From Seohaeicola saemankumensis (GTDB lineage: Bacteria > Pseudomonadota > Alphaproteobacteria > Rhodobacterales > Rhodobacteraceae), in NCBI RefSeq assembly GCF_020171285.1, contig NZ_JAIUZI010000001.1:496001-560000 (forward strand): a stretch of 64,000 bases of DNA. The letters run 5' to 3'. Below, one piece after another: positions 17,734 to 25,697 of this stretch. The translations under genes were made by a program, and so were the position numbers. A model generated the notes under the pieces. The model saw only the letters and a program-made list of their open reading frames with translations. It was not told the origin of the DNA and made no database searches. Position 1 is the first letter of the stretch; each line of letters begins with the position of its first letter.

Positions 17734-18798
17734 TCAGCCCCAGATGTCGCCGATGGTGTAGCCCGATTGGAACGGGTCGCCCGGATCCACGGTCCAGGTG
17801 GCATGGCCGTGAATCCAGCCCTGTCCGGAGAGCGTGGGGACAATGGCGGGGTAGGGGCCGATGGTGGTTTCCTCGACGATCCGCCCGGTGAAGGTAGTGC
17901 CGAGCGGGCCGGCGTTGACGAAATCCTGTCCGGCGGCCAGTTGCCCGCGTGCGTGCAGCACCGCCATCCGGGCGCAGGTGCCGGTGCCGCAGGGCGACCG
18001 GTCGAGGATGCCGGTCAGCTTTTCGGGGCGGGCGGGATCGACATCCCCGGTCGACAGCGTCACCGCGTTCAACCCGTGGATGCCCGGCGCGTGGGGCGGC
18101 GCGGTGAGTTGCGAGATCGTCGGGCCGGTGATCTCGGGGTTGTCGGGGTGCACCACCGGCAGCTGCTCGCGGGCGGCGGCGCGCAGCGCCTCGCTGGCGC
18201 GCACGATGGCGTCGCCCTGATCCGGCGCGATTGCGAGGCCAAAGGCGGCTGCCTCGGCGATGACGAAGAACATGCCGCCCCAGGCGATGTCGGCGCGGAC
18301 CGGCCCATGGCCCGGCACCTCGATCAACGCATCGAGGTGCACGGCAAAGGCGGGCACGTTGCGGAATTCGACCCGCGTCACCTTGCCGGCACTGCAACTT
18401 GCGCGCACGCCGATCAGCCCGGCGGGGGTTTCCAGCGTCAGCTCGGTCACCGGTTCCACCATCGGCAGGATCCCGGTTTCCAGCAGAACGGTGACCACGC
18501 AGATGGTGTTCGAGCCGGACATCGGCGGATATTCGGTCTGTTCCATGATGATGAAACCGGCATCGGCGCGCGGGTCGCAGGGCGGCACGAGGATGTTGCA
18601 GCACAGCGCCGGATACCCGCGCGGTTCGCGCAGCATCAACAGCCGCAGGTCGTCGCGGTTGTCCTGCATCCAGCGCATTTTTGCAAAGACGCTGTCGCCG
18701 GGAAAATCGGGCAGGGCGCCGTTGATGGCGGTGACGACGCGGCCCGGTTCGCCTTCGGCGTGGGCTTCGACGGCGGTGAGGCTGAGGGGCGGGGGCAT
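17734..18798 (-). CDS. Proline racemase family protein (hydroxyproline epimerase or dehydratase)
   Basis: The 354-residue protein belongs to the proline racemase superfamily. The first active-site position, normally Cys in MCGH/MCGG motifs, is Ser here (PPMSGSNTICV), while the second is Cys (DRSPCGTGTCARMAVLHARG). Family members vary at these two residues (Cys/Cys, Cys/Thr, Ser/Cys), and the pair tracks with racemase, epimerase or trans-3-hydroxy-L-proline dehydratase activity; Ser/Cys argues against plain proline racemase. I start at the ATG at 18798 because VEAHAEGEPGRVV should lie near the N-terminus; the frame extends 48 codons further without family sequence. It is a lone reverse-strand gene inside the rib cluster. 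Confidence 0.85.
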   Translation of the reverse strand: MPPPLSLTAVEAHAEGEPGRVVTAINGALPDFPGDSVFAKMRWMQDNRDDLRLLMLREPRGYPALCCNILVPPCDPRADAGFIIMEQTEYPPMSGSNTICVVTVLLETGILPMVEPVTELTLETPAGLIGVRASCSAGKVTRVEFRNVPAFAVHLDALIEVPGHGPVRADIAWGGMFFVIAEAAAFGLAIAPDQGDAIVRASEALRAAAREQLPVVHPDNPEITGPTISQLTAPPHAPGIHGLNAVTLSTGDVDPARPEKLTGILDRSPCGTGTCARMAVLHARGQLAAGQDFVNAGPLGTTFTGRIVEETTIGPYPAIVPTLSGQGWIHGHATWTVDPGDPFQSGYTIGDIWG

Positions 18799-18940
18799 GG
18801 CGGTGGCCTGGTTGGGGACGGATGCGGCAAGGCTAGTCCGGGGCGGAACGCGGCGTCCAGCCCGTTTGCGCGTTGCGCGGGCTGGCATTTGCCTGACGCG
18901 TGGTCTATCTGCCGGGTAGCGGAACAAAGGCGGCAGCATC

Positions 18941-20062
18941 ATGAGCTATGAAACCCCCGGTCCGGTGGAGACCGAGCTGAGCGCGGCGATCAGCCCGATC
19001 GAGGAGATCATCGACGAGGCGCGGCGCGGCCGGATGTATATCCTGGTCGATCACGAGGACCGCGAGAACGAGGGCGATCTGATCATCCCGGCGGAATTTG
19101 CCGATGCGGCAGCGATCAACTTTATGGCCACCCACGGGCGCGGGCTGATCTGTCTGCCGATGACGGCGGAGCGGATCGACCGGCTGGGGCTGCCGATGAT
19201 GGCGGTCAACAATTCGTCGCGCCACGAGACCCCGTTTACCGTGTCGATCGAGGCGCGCGAGGGGGTGAGCACCGGGATTTCGGCGCCGGACCGGGCGCAT
19301 ACGATCAAGACCGCGATCAACGAACAGAACACGATGGCGCATCTGGCGACGCCGGGGCATATCTTTCCGCTGCGGGCGCGGCGGGGCGGGGTACTGGTGC
19401 GCGCGGGGCATACCGAGGCGTCGGTCGATATTTCGCGGCTGGCGGGGCTGAACCCCTCGGCGGTGATCTGCGAGATCATGAACGAGGACGGCACCATGGC
19501 GCGGCTGCCCGAGCTGGTGGAGTTCGCGGCGAAACACGGGCTGAAGATCGGCACGATTTCCGACCTGATCGCGTACCGGGCGCGCAACGACAACCTGGTG
19601 GTGGAGACCGGGCGCGAGACGGTGAATTCCGAGTTCGGCGGCGACTGGGACATGCGGATCTATACCGATCAGACGCATGGGGTGGAGCATGTGGTGATGA
19701 TCAAGGGCGATATCACCACGCCCGAGCCGGTGCTGACCCGGACCCATGCGCTGCACGAGGCGTCGGATGTTCTGGGGCTGGGGCCGAAGTCGGCGCGCGA
19801 GCTGCCGCGGGCGATGGAGCTGATCGCGGCGGAGGGGCGCGGGGTGGTCTGCCTGTTCCGGGACCCGCGCCATTCGCTTTATGCCAGCGACGAGGACGGG
19901 GTGCGCACGATCAAGCAGACTGGGCTGGGCGCGCAGATATTGTCGGGGCTGGGGCTGCACAAGCTGGTGCTGCTGACTGACAACCCGTCGACCCGTTACG
20001 TGGGGCTGGATGCCTTTGACCTGACCATTGTCGGCACCCGCCCGATTTTGAAGGAGAGCTGA
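18941..20062 (+). CDS. ribB: 3,4-dihydroxy-2-butanone 4-phosphate synthase with degenerate GTP cyclohydrolase II domain (RibBX type)
   Basis: The 373-residue protein makes the four-carbon precursor of the lumazine ring from ribulose 5-phosphate. The N-terminal domain is intact: DHEDRENEGDLIIPAEF, MATHGRGLICLPM and RAGHTEASVDISRLAGL. The C-terminal half aligns with GTP cyclohydrolase II but lacks its zinc cysteines: where GDVFGSxxCDCG is expected it reads LHEASDVLGLGPKSARELP. It also lacks the DLRxYGIG context apart from GLGAQILSGLGLHKL. It therefore probably has only RibB activity, as described for RibBX variants, and a separate ribA should exist elsewhere. ribH follows after 1 nt. Confidence 0.93.
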   Translation: MSYETPGPVETELSAAISPIEEIIDEARRGRMYILVDHEDRENEGDLIIPAEFADAAAINFMATHGRGLICLPMTAERIDRLGLPMMAVNNSSRHETPFTVSIEAREGVSTGISAPDRAHTIKTAINEQNTMAHLATPGHIFPLRARRGGVLVRAGHTEASVDISRLAGLNPSAVICEIMNEDGTMARLPELVEFAAKHGLKIGTISDLIAYRARNDNLVVETGRETVNSEFGGDWDMRIYTDQTHGVEHVVMIKGDITTPEPVLTRTHALHEASDVLGLGPKSARELPRAMELIAAEGRGVVCLFRDPRHSLYASDEDGVRTIKQTGLGAQILSGLGLHKLVLLTDNPSTRYVGLDAFDLTIVGTRPILKES

Positions 20063-20063
20063 G

Positions 20064-20609
20064 ATGGCCGGAACCGAGTACACACTGCCGCGCGCCGCAT
20101 TCGACAAGCCGGTGAAGCTGTTGATCGTGGCGGCGCCGTTTTACCGCGACATCGCCGACAACCTGATCGCCGGCGCGGTGGCCGAGATCGAAGCCTCGGG
20201 CGGGACATACGATCTGGTCGAGGTGCCCGGCGCGCTGGAGGTGCCGACGGCCATCGGGATTGCCGAGCGGTTGTCGAATTTTGACGGCTACGTCGCGCTG
20301 GGCTGCGTGATCCGGGGCGAGACGACGCATTACGAGACGGTCTGCAACGACAGCAGCCGGGCGATCCAGATGATGGGGTTGCAGGGGCTGTGCATCGGCA
20401 ACGGCATCCTGACGGTGGAAAACCGCGCCCAGGCCGAGGTGCGCGCCGATCCGGCCGCGATGAACAAGGGCGCAGGTGCCGCGGCGGCGGCCTTGCATCT
20501 GATCGCGCTGAGCCGTAAGTGGGGCGGCCAGTCGAAGGGGGTGGGGTTCAAGCCGCTCTCGGAAACGATCCGGCTGGCGGGCGACAACGACGGAAACCCA
20601 AGCGCATGA
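20064..20609 (+). CDS. ribH: 6,7-dimethyl-8-ribityllumazine synthase
   Basis: The 181-residue enzyme condenses the pyrimidine and the dihydroxybutanone phosphate into lumazine, the substrate of RibE. Motifs are IVAAPFYRDIADNLI, the substrate loop VEVPGALEVPTAI, VALGCVIRGETTHYETVC and NKGAGAAAAALHLI. The N-terminus is slightly long but normal for alphaproteobacteria, and a C-terminal tail of about 25 residues follows the core. AGGAGAGCTGAG precedes the ATG. The stop overlaps nusB by 4 nt (ATGA). Confidence 0.96.
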   Translation: MAGTEYTLPRAAFDKPVKLLIVAAPFYRDIADNLIAGAVAEIEASGGTYDLVEVPGALEVPTAIGIAERLSNFDGYVALGCVIRGETTHYETVCNDSSRAIQMMGLQGLCIGNGILTVENRAQAEVRADPAAMNKGAGAAAAALHLIALSRKWGGQSKGVGFKPLSETIRLAGDNDGNPSA

Positions 20610-21088
20610 CCCCCAGCGACGCGCCCCTTTCGGGCAACCAGAAACGCAAGATGAAATCCGCCGCGCGGCTCTATGCCGTGCAGGCGCTGTTCCAGATGGA
20701 GCAGTCCGGCCAGACCAGCAACGCGGTGGTGGCGGAGTTTCTCGACCACCGGTTCGGCGCGGTCTACGAGGGCGACGAGATGGCCGAGGGCGACCCCGAC
20801 CTGTTTCGCAAGCTGGTGGATGACGCGGTGAATTACCAGGCGCGGATCGACCAGATGACCGACCGGGCGCTGGTGGCGAAATGGCCGATCGCGCGCATCG
20901 ACCCGACGTTGCGCGGGCTGTTCCGCGCCGCCGGGGCCGAGCTGACGCAGAGCGCGACACCGCCCAAGGTGGTGATCAGCGAATATGTCGACATCGCGCG
21001 GGCGTTTTTCCCCGAGGGGCGCGAGGCGAATTTCGTCAACGCGGTGCTGGATCACATGGCGCGCGAGGCGAAGCCGGAGGCGTTTTAA
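20606..21088 (+). CDS. nusB: Transcription antitermination protein NusB
   Basis: The 160-residue RNA-binding protein joins NusE (S10) on boxA during rRNA antitermination. It shows ARLYAVQALFQMEQSG at the N-terminus and ARIDPTLRGLFRAAGAEL, VVISEYVDIARAFFPEGREANFVNAVLD (given in parts: VVISEYVDIARAF, GREANFVNAVLD). The ATG at 20606 overlaps the ribH stop; a longer frame upstream runs inside ribH. ribH-nusB coupling is widespread in proteobacteria. It converges with the TPR gene on the other strand; the two stops overlap by 4 nt. Confidence 0.95.
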   Translation: MTPSDAPLSGNQKRKMKSAARLYAVQALFQMEQSGQTSNAVVAEFLDHRFGAVYEGDEMAEGDPDLFRKLVDDAVNYQARIDQMTDRALVAKWPIARIDPTLRGLFRAAGAELTQSATPPKVVISEYVDIARAFFPEGREANFVNAVLDHMAREAKPEAF

Positions 21089-22170
21089 TCCGGCACCGCA
21101 AAGTCATGCGGATCGTAGGTCAGCCGTGACAGGCTGGGGTGATTGCCAAGCTTGAGGTAATCGTAAATCGCGGCGGCGCGGGTCTGGTCCCCGCGCGCCC
21201 GGTCGAGATCGCCAAGCTTTTCGTACATCGCGGCGCGTTGCGACAGACAATGCACCATCGCCGCGTCGTTGCTGTGCCCCAGCGCGGTTTCGATCCGGGT
21301 TTCGAGCGTTTCCAGACAAGCGGCGGCCGCGTCAAGTTTGCCGGCGTTGGCCAGAAAAAGGGCGGGGTGAACGGCGATAAACAGAAGCCTCGGGTGATCG
21401 GGGTCGAGCAGGCGGTGAAAAATCGCGAGGCAGCGGGCATGGGTGGCGTTCGCGGCCTCTTCGAAGCCGAGGATGCTCTGGTTCACGGCGAGGGTTGTCA
21501 GGGCGGACGCGAAATTGTCTGACTCCGGCCCGGTGCGCTGTTCGGCCTTTTCGGCGCAAAGCTGCGACAGGAACAGCGCCTCGTGCAGCCGGCCGGCCCG
21601 CATCACCTCGCGCGCGCGGCGTTGCAGTTCGTAGTCGGGAAGCGCAAAGACCTCGGGCTGCCAGACGACCTGGGCCCTGTCGGGCAGGGCGGCGAGTCGG
21701 TCGACGGCGTCCGTAAGGCGAGCGATTTCGGGGTTCTCGGGGTCCAGCAGGCTGGCCAGCGCCAGCTGGTGGCGGGCGGTGGCGATGGCCCGGTCGGGAT
21801 CGGCGCTGTATTCGAACACGGATTGGCGCGCCAGCGTCAGGGCCGATGCGGCGGTCGTGCCTTCGTGCAGGTCCTGGTAGGTGCGGGCGAGGCTGGCGCG
21901 GTCCGCCAGCGCGGGCAGGCGGGTCTGGCCCTGTAGCTTGGGGCCGACGATATCGGGGTCGACCTTGTCCAGCCGGACCTGCGCGACGGCAAAGTCGTGT
22001 CGGAAGGTCTTGTTCTCATCCTCCAGCGCAAGAATGGTCTGGCTGGAGTTGCGCGCGCGGCGCAGCCAGCCGATCGAGAGAAAGAAACTGAGCCCGCCGA
22101 GGCTGCCGATGATGCTGGCGATCAGCATCAGGTTGTCCCGCAGCGACGCGTTCAGGAATTCTTCCCACAT
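21085..22170 (-). CDS. Membrane-anchored protein with a TPR-like C-terminal region
   Basis: The 361-residue protein has one N-terminal membrane segment (about residues 13-33, NLMLIASIIGSLGGLSFFLS), then a likely coiled coil (LALEDENKTFRHDFAVAQVRLDKV) and a helical C-terminal region with repeated Ala/Leu-rich helix pairs resembling tetratricopeptide repeats (for example ARQSVFEYSADPDRAIATAR and AMYEKLGDLDRARGDQTRAA). The ATG at 22170 is preceded by AAAGG; the frame runs 140 codons further upstream but that part looks non-coding. The function is unknown; a scaffold at the inner membrane is plausible. Confidence 0.75.
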   Translation of the reverse strand: MWEEFLNASLRDNLMLIASIIGSLGGLSFFLSIGWLRRARNSSQTILALEDENKTFRHDFAVAQVRLDKVDPDIVGPKLQGQTRLPALADRASLARTYQDLHEGTTAASALTLARQSVFEYSADPDRAIATARHQLALASLLDPENPEIARLTDAVDRLAALPDRAQVVWQPEVFALPDYELQRRAREVMRAGRLHEALFLSQLCAEKAEQRTGPESDNFASALTTLAVNQSILGFEEAANATHARCLAIFHRLLDPDHPRLLFIAVHPALFLANAGKLDAAAACLETLETRIETALGHSNDAAMVHCLSQRAAMYEKLGDLDRARGDQTRAAAIYDYLKLGNHPSLSRLTYDPHDFAVPD

Positions 22171-22342
22171 GCGATGACCTTTCCCGCTGATCCGTGGTTG
22201 CGGGGAGCCTGACGAATTTACCCGCCGGGGCAAGCCCGGAGTCGTAAATTTGGGCGGATCAGGGCCTATCTTCCATTTCTTGCATATTTTGATGGACCCG
22301 GCGCGTGGGCGTGCTACCCTTGGCCATATTGGGGGATTTGCC

Positions 22343-22681
22343 ATGCCTGAACTTATTAGAATGTACATCAAGAACGTGCTGATCGGCTTTGCCATCGCGG
22401 CGGGTTTTGTGGCCATGTTGCTGTGGTTCAACGTGATGAACCTGTGGCATCTGGTGTCGTCATCGGACGTCGGCCTGTTGGCGGTGGTGGTGCTGTGGTT
22501 TGCCCATGGCATCGTCTTTGCCGGGGTGCAGTTCGCCTGGGCGGTGATGGCGATGGCCGAGACCGACGACAGCGGACCGCGCCGGGGCACGCCGGTGGTC
22601 GATCATTTTCGCCCGGTCCGGGTGGAGGCCCGGGCCGAAACACGGGCAGACCGTCGGGGGGCGATCAGGACGCGCCGCTGA
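22343..22681 (+). CDS. Small two-helix membrane protein
   Basis: The protein has 112 residues and two predicted membrane helices (about residues 13-34, IGFAIAAGFVAMLLWF, and 43-66, LLAVVVLWFAHGIVFAGVQF), then a charged, arginine-rich cytosolic tail (RVEARAETRADRR). GGGGGATTTGCC before the ATG at 22343 supports the start. Such short roseobacter proteins are usually annotated as hypothetical; I cannot name a family. It is divergent from the TPR protein gene, 172 bp away. Confidence 0.65.
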   Translation: MPELIRMYIKNVLIGFAIAAGFVAMLLWFNVMNLWHLVSSSDVGLLAVVVLWFAHGIVFAGVQFAWAVMAMAETDDSGPRRGTPVVDHFRPVRVEARAETRADRRGAIRTRR

Positions 22682-22987
22682 GCCGGCGACCGAACAGAGG
22701 GAACCTGCGAGGGGCGCGCGGAGATCCGGGCGCCTTTTTCTTTGGGCGTCTTTTGGGGGCAAGTTGTCGGGAGATGGGAATGTGGCGGGACCACCAGGCA
22801 ACCGTGCGGTTATGATTCCCGAGGACCTGTTAATACAGGTGGGCGCCAGGTAAACGGACCAGGATCCGCACAGAGCCAGCTCCCTCGGATTTGCGTAAGG
22901 CCACCAGAATACTACCTGTCACGAGAAGGGCAGAACCCGCCACGCTCCTACGTAGGATGCGGCGGGGGTTTGGGCAAGGGGCCGGGG
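22682..22987. ncRNA. Intergenic region with candidate structured RNA (about 22782-22970)
   Basis: No gene fits in this 306-bp gap, but it is unusually rich in matched arms. GTGGCGGG (22782-22789) pairs perfectly with CCCGCCAC (22936-22943), enclosing about 160 nt. Inside are AACCG/CGGTT (22800-22811), CCGAGG (22819-22824) with CCTCGG (22883-22888), ACCTGT/ACAGGT (22825-22840) and GTGCGG/CCGCAC (22804-22809 with 22866-22871, an alternative to the first). A GC-rich hairpin at 22934-22970 (centre TCCTACGTAGGA) competes with the outer stem and could terminate a transcript. The size and closing-stem plan resemble 6S RNA, but I cannot confirm homology or strand. Confidence 0.45.
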
Positions 22988-23392
22988 TCACAAATCGTGC
23001 AGGTTCATGAGGAACCCGTGCCAGCCCTTGTCGAGCGCCAGCACCAGCCCGTAGCCCTCGGCGGATGCGGGCAGACCGGAATGCGTCAGCGTCAGCCGGG
23101 TGCCGCCCGGCGCGTCGTCGAGTTGCCATTCCACGGTGGTCATGGCGCCGCCCAGCGGGCCGACGGTGAAGGCCCAGCGCATGTAGGTGGTGGGCAGCAT
23201 CTCTTCGACCCGGCCCCAGCACATGCGGTCGCCGTCCTTTTGCGAGACCAGCGTGTAGTCGGCGCCGGGGGTCATGTCGGCCTGTGCCGGGTGGAACCAT
23301 TTGCCCAGCAGATCCTTGTCGGTGAGGTGGCGCCAGACAGTTTCGGGGCTGGCCTTGAGGTAGACGGATTTGGAAATCGTGGTGCCGGTCAT
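22988..23392 (-). CDS. SRPBCC (AHSA1-like) domain protein
   Basis: This 134-residue protein has the START/Bet v1-like fold that binds hydrophobic ligands in a deep pocket. Marks are the opening KSVYLKASPETVWRHLTDKD, the WFHPAQADM segment, RWAFTVGPLGGAMTTVEW and the terminal KGWHGFLMNLHDL helix. Its start overlaps the stop of the upstream ArsR gene by 4 nt. This ArsR-SRPBCC pairing is common in bacteria; such proteins are often annotated as polyketide cyclase or ATPase activator, and the ligand is unknown. Confidence 0.85.
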   Translation of the reverse strand: MTGTTISKSVYLKASPETVWRHLTDKDLLGKWFHPAQADMTPGADYTLVSQKDGDRMCWGRVEEMLPTTYMRWAFTVGPLGGAMTTVEWQLDDAPGGTRLTLTHSGLPASAEGYGLVLALDKGWHGFLMNLHDL

Positions 23393-23715
23393 TGCGGGTC
23401 TCCCTGGTGTTCGATGACGTCTTGCAGGTCGGTCAGTTTCTGATCCCAGAAGCGGTCGAAATACCGCAGCCAGTCGCGTACGGGGGCCATGCCCTGGGGG
23501 TGCAGCGTGGTGAGCCGTTCGCGGCCGCGCGGGTAGACCCGGATCAGGTCGCCCTCCTGCAGCATGGTGAGGTGCTTGCGGACCGCGGCGCGGGTCATCG
23601 CAAAGCCTTCGGCGACCTCGGCGATGGTCATGTCACGCTCTGCCAGCATCTGCAGGATGGCGCGGCGGGTCGGATCGGCCAGCGCGCGGAAGGCGGGTTG
23701 CGGGGCGTCGGGCAT
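23389..23715 (-). CDS. ArsR-family winged-helix repressor
   Basis: The 108-residue regulator has the ArsR/SmtB winged helix: FRALADPTRRAILQMLAERD, then TIAEVAEGFAMTRAAVRKHLTM as recognition helix (given in part: AMTRAAVRKHLTMLQ) and the wing LIRVYPRGRERL. No cysteine metal site is visible, so it senses something else or acts as a simple repressor. I place the start at the ATG at 23715 (GAGG upstream). The longer start at 23763 would put the operator inside the gene. It is coupled to the SRPBCC gene, and two operator-like palindromes precede it. Confidence 0.88.
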   Translation of the reverse strand: MPDAPQPAFRALADPTRRAILQMLAERDMTIAEVAEGFAMTRAAVRKHLTMLQEGDLIRVYPRGRERLTTLHPQGMAPVRDWLRYFDRFWDQKLTDLQDVIEHQGDPQ

Positions 23716-23729
23716 TGGCGGCCTCATGT

Positions 23730-23771
23730 GATACCATTTGGTTTCATATTTATTAGATACCAAAAGGTATC
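23730..23771. promoter_or_regulatory. Twin operator of the ArsR regulator
   Basis: GATACC-AAAA-GGTATC (23756-23771) is a perfect 6-4-6 palindrome and GATACC-ATTT-GGTTTC (23730-23745) is a near copy. Their centres are 26 bp apart, on one face of the helix with about 2.5 turns between. They lie 15-57 bp before the ArsR start, where repressor binding would block the promoter. The AT-rich DNA between could hold the -10 element. Confidence 0.72.
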
Positions 23772-23802
23772 ATGTCAACAGGCTTCAGAGGGCTTGATTT
23801 TT

Positions 23803-23817
23803 GTTCACGAATTGTTC
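23803..23817. promoter_or_regulatory. LexA (SOS) box upstream of mmcB
   Basis: GTTC-ACGAATT-GTTC matches the alphaproteobacterial LexA box GTTC-N7-GTTC exactly. It lies 12 bp before the mmcB ATG. The bare motif is expected about twice per 64 kb by chance; the position before an SOS-type gene is what makes it convincing. Confidence 0.78.
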
Positions 23818-23828
23818 ACGGTTTGCGC

Positions 23829-24299
<471 letters not shown>

Positions 24300-24657
24300 A
24301 GCGGGCAGGCGTTGCGCAGCCGGGTCTGCAGCATGTCGCGCAATTCACCCATCTGCCGCAGCCGTGCGTCCAGCACCGCGATCTTGTCGCGCAACAGATC
24401 GGCGATCTGGTCGCGGCCCAGCCCATTGCCGTTCAGGCTGTCGGTGATCTCGCCGATCTCGGCCAGGGTGAACCCCAGTGCCTGCGCCTGCCGGATGATG
24501 CCCACCAGCGTCGCGGTGGCCTCGGGGTAGTCGCGGTAGCCGTTGTCGCGCCGGTCGGCGCGGATCAGCCCGCGCCGTTCATACAGCCGCAGCGCATCGC
24601 GGCTGACACCGGTGGTGGCGGCGAGTTCCCCAATCCGCATCACATACTCCTTGACCT

Positions 24658-24671
24658 TGGACTTAGGTCCA
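24658..24671. promoter_or_regulatory. Dyad operator for the MerR regulator
   Basis: TGGAC-TTAG-GTCCA is a perfect 5-4-5 dyad in the 76-bp gap between the MerR gene and the divergent membrane gene. A TTGACC just before it (24651-24656) could be a -35 with the long spacer typical of MerR promoters. Confidence 0.6.
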
Positions 24672-24716
24672 TAGTTTAGCAGTTGCATCATTCGAGACAA
24701 GAGACAGGAGAATCGA

Positions 24717-25133
24717 ATGATCCCGCCCCACACATACCGCCGCATTTACCGCGCCTCGGCCTGGTACGACCTGATCGTCACATGGGCATTTGCGACCCCG
24801 CTGACACTGGCGCTGATCTGGCCCTGGCTGCAGGCGCTGAACACGGCCCTGGGGGCAACGGCCCCGGCGCCGGAACTAGGCGCCTACGGCATGCTGTTCG
24901 GCAATTTCTTTGGCACCGTCGTGGTGATCTGGTCGCTGGTGCGGCTGCGGCTCGACCGGGCCGACCTGGGCCGCTACGACGCCTTTGGCCGGCTGGCGTT
25001 TTCGGCCTGGATGATCCATGCCCTGGCCGCCGGCGCCGGGCCGGTGATCTGGCTGTTTCTGGTGGTCGAGATCGCCTGGGCGGTGGCGCAGTTCCTGCCG
25101 GTGCGCGCCCCCGTGGCGGCCCGTAGCGCCTGA
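24717..25133 (+). CDS. Four-helix membrane protein, putative MerR target
   Basis: The 138-residue protein has about four hydrophobic segments (YDLIVTWAFATPLTLALIWP, GMLFGNFFGTVVVIWSLV, AFSAWMIHALAAGAGPVIWL and a last one ending VAQFLP). ACAGGAGAATCG before the ATG is a strong ribosome site. No family or transport signature is recognised. It is divergent from the MerR-type gene, and the dyad in the shared promoter suggests its expression answers to that regulator. A multidrug or stress role is possible but not shown by the sequence. Confidence 0.7.
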   Translation: MIPPHTYRRIYRASAWYDLIVTWAFATPLTLALIWPWLQALNTALGATAPAPELGAYGMLFGNFFGTVVVIWSLVRLRLDRADLGRYDAFGRLAFSAWMIHALAAGAGPVIWLFLVVEIAWAVAQFLPVRAPVAARSA

Positions 25134-25427
25134 ACCCGCCGCCGCCGCGCGCCGGGCTGCTGTCGGATGCCTCCGGCGGGAGTATTTGTCAAAGAGATGA
25201 AAGGGGCGCGGCGGCGTCCACCCCGCCGTCCGGCGCTGGCTTTGGCTGAAGGCAGGCGGGACGGCGGGGTTTCACCTCTTGCGGTCATCGGCTCTCCAGC
25301 CTGTACCGCGCCATCCATCAGAGCAGGTTAACCTTAATGCGCGGTTACCAAAGCCGCGCGTCCCCTGTTTCATCTCTTCAAAAATACTCACATCCCACGG
25401 TTGCCGCGGGCGCCACGGCCCGGGGTT
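25134..25427. repeat. Intergenic region with inverted pair of a repeated motif
   Basis: This gap of about 294 bp holds no gene. It contains GAGTATTTGTCAAAGAGATG plus flanks (25180-25205, plus strand) and the same element inverted at 25368-25390 (on the minus strand GAGTATTTTTGAAGAGATGA). A third copy is at 58047-58070. The copies share GAGTATTT, a short variable part and AGAGATGAA, and sit in GC-rich surroundings. Confidence 0.65.
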
Positions 25428-25619
25428 TCAGCGCGTGCCGATGCTGCGGGCGGCCTGGGCGGCGGCGCGGATTTCCTCGGCGATTTCCTCGGCCTCTTCG
25501 GGGTCGAAATCCATCGGGACTTCGATACCCTGCGATTCGACGAATATGCGCACCATGCCATGATCGGTGGGGCCGATCTGCAGGTTGGCTTCGATGTCGC
25601 GTTCGGTATTGATACCCAT
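25428..25619 (-). CDS. Small conserved protein (DUF6324-like)
   Basis: The 63-residue acidic protein reads GINTERDIEANLQIGPTDHG at the N-terminus, then MVRIFVESQGIEVPMDFDP and an acidic helix EEAEEIAEEIRAAAQAAR. I recall this as a short conserved Rhodobacterales protein (DUF6324 type), not characterised. A good ribosome site precedes the ATG at 25619 (GGAGACGAA on the minus strand). The neighbours give no clue to function. Confidence 0.75.
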   Translation of the reverse strand: MGINTERDIEANLQIGPTDHGMVRIFVESQGIEVPMDFDPEEAEEIAEEIRAAAQAARSIGTR

Positions 25620-25697
25620 GTTCGTCTCCGTGACTGAGCGGCTGTGCTAGCGCGCGCGGGGTTGAAAATCAAGCAGGTCTGCGGTTCTGTTCGGGTC

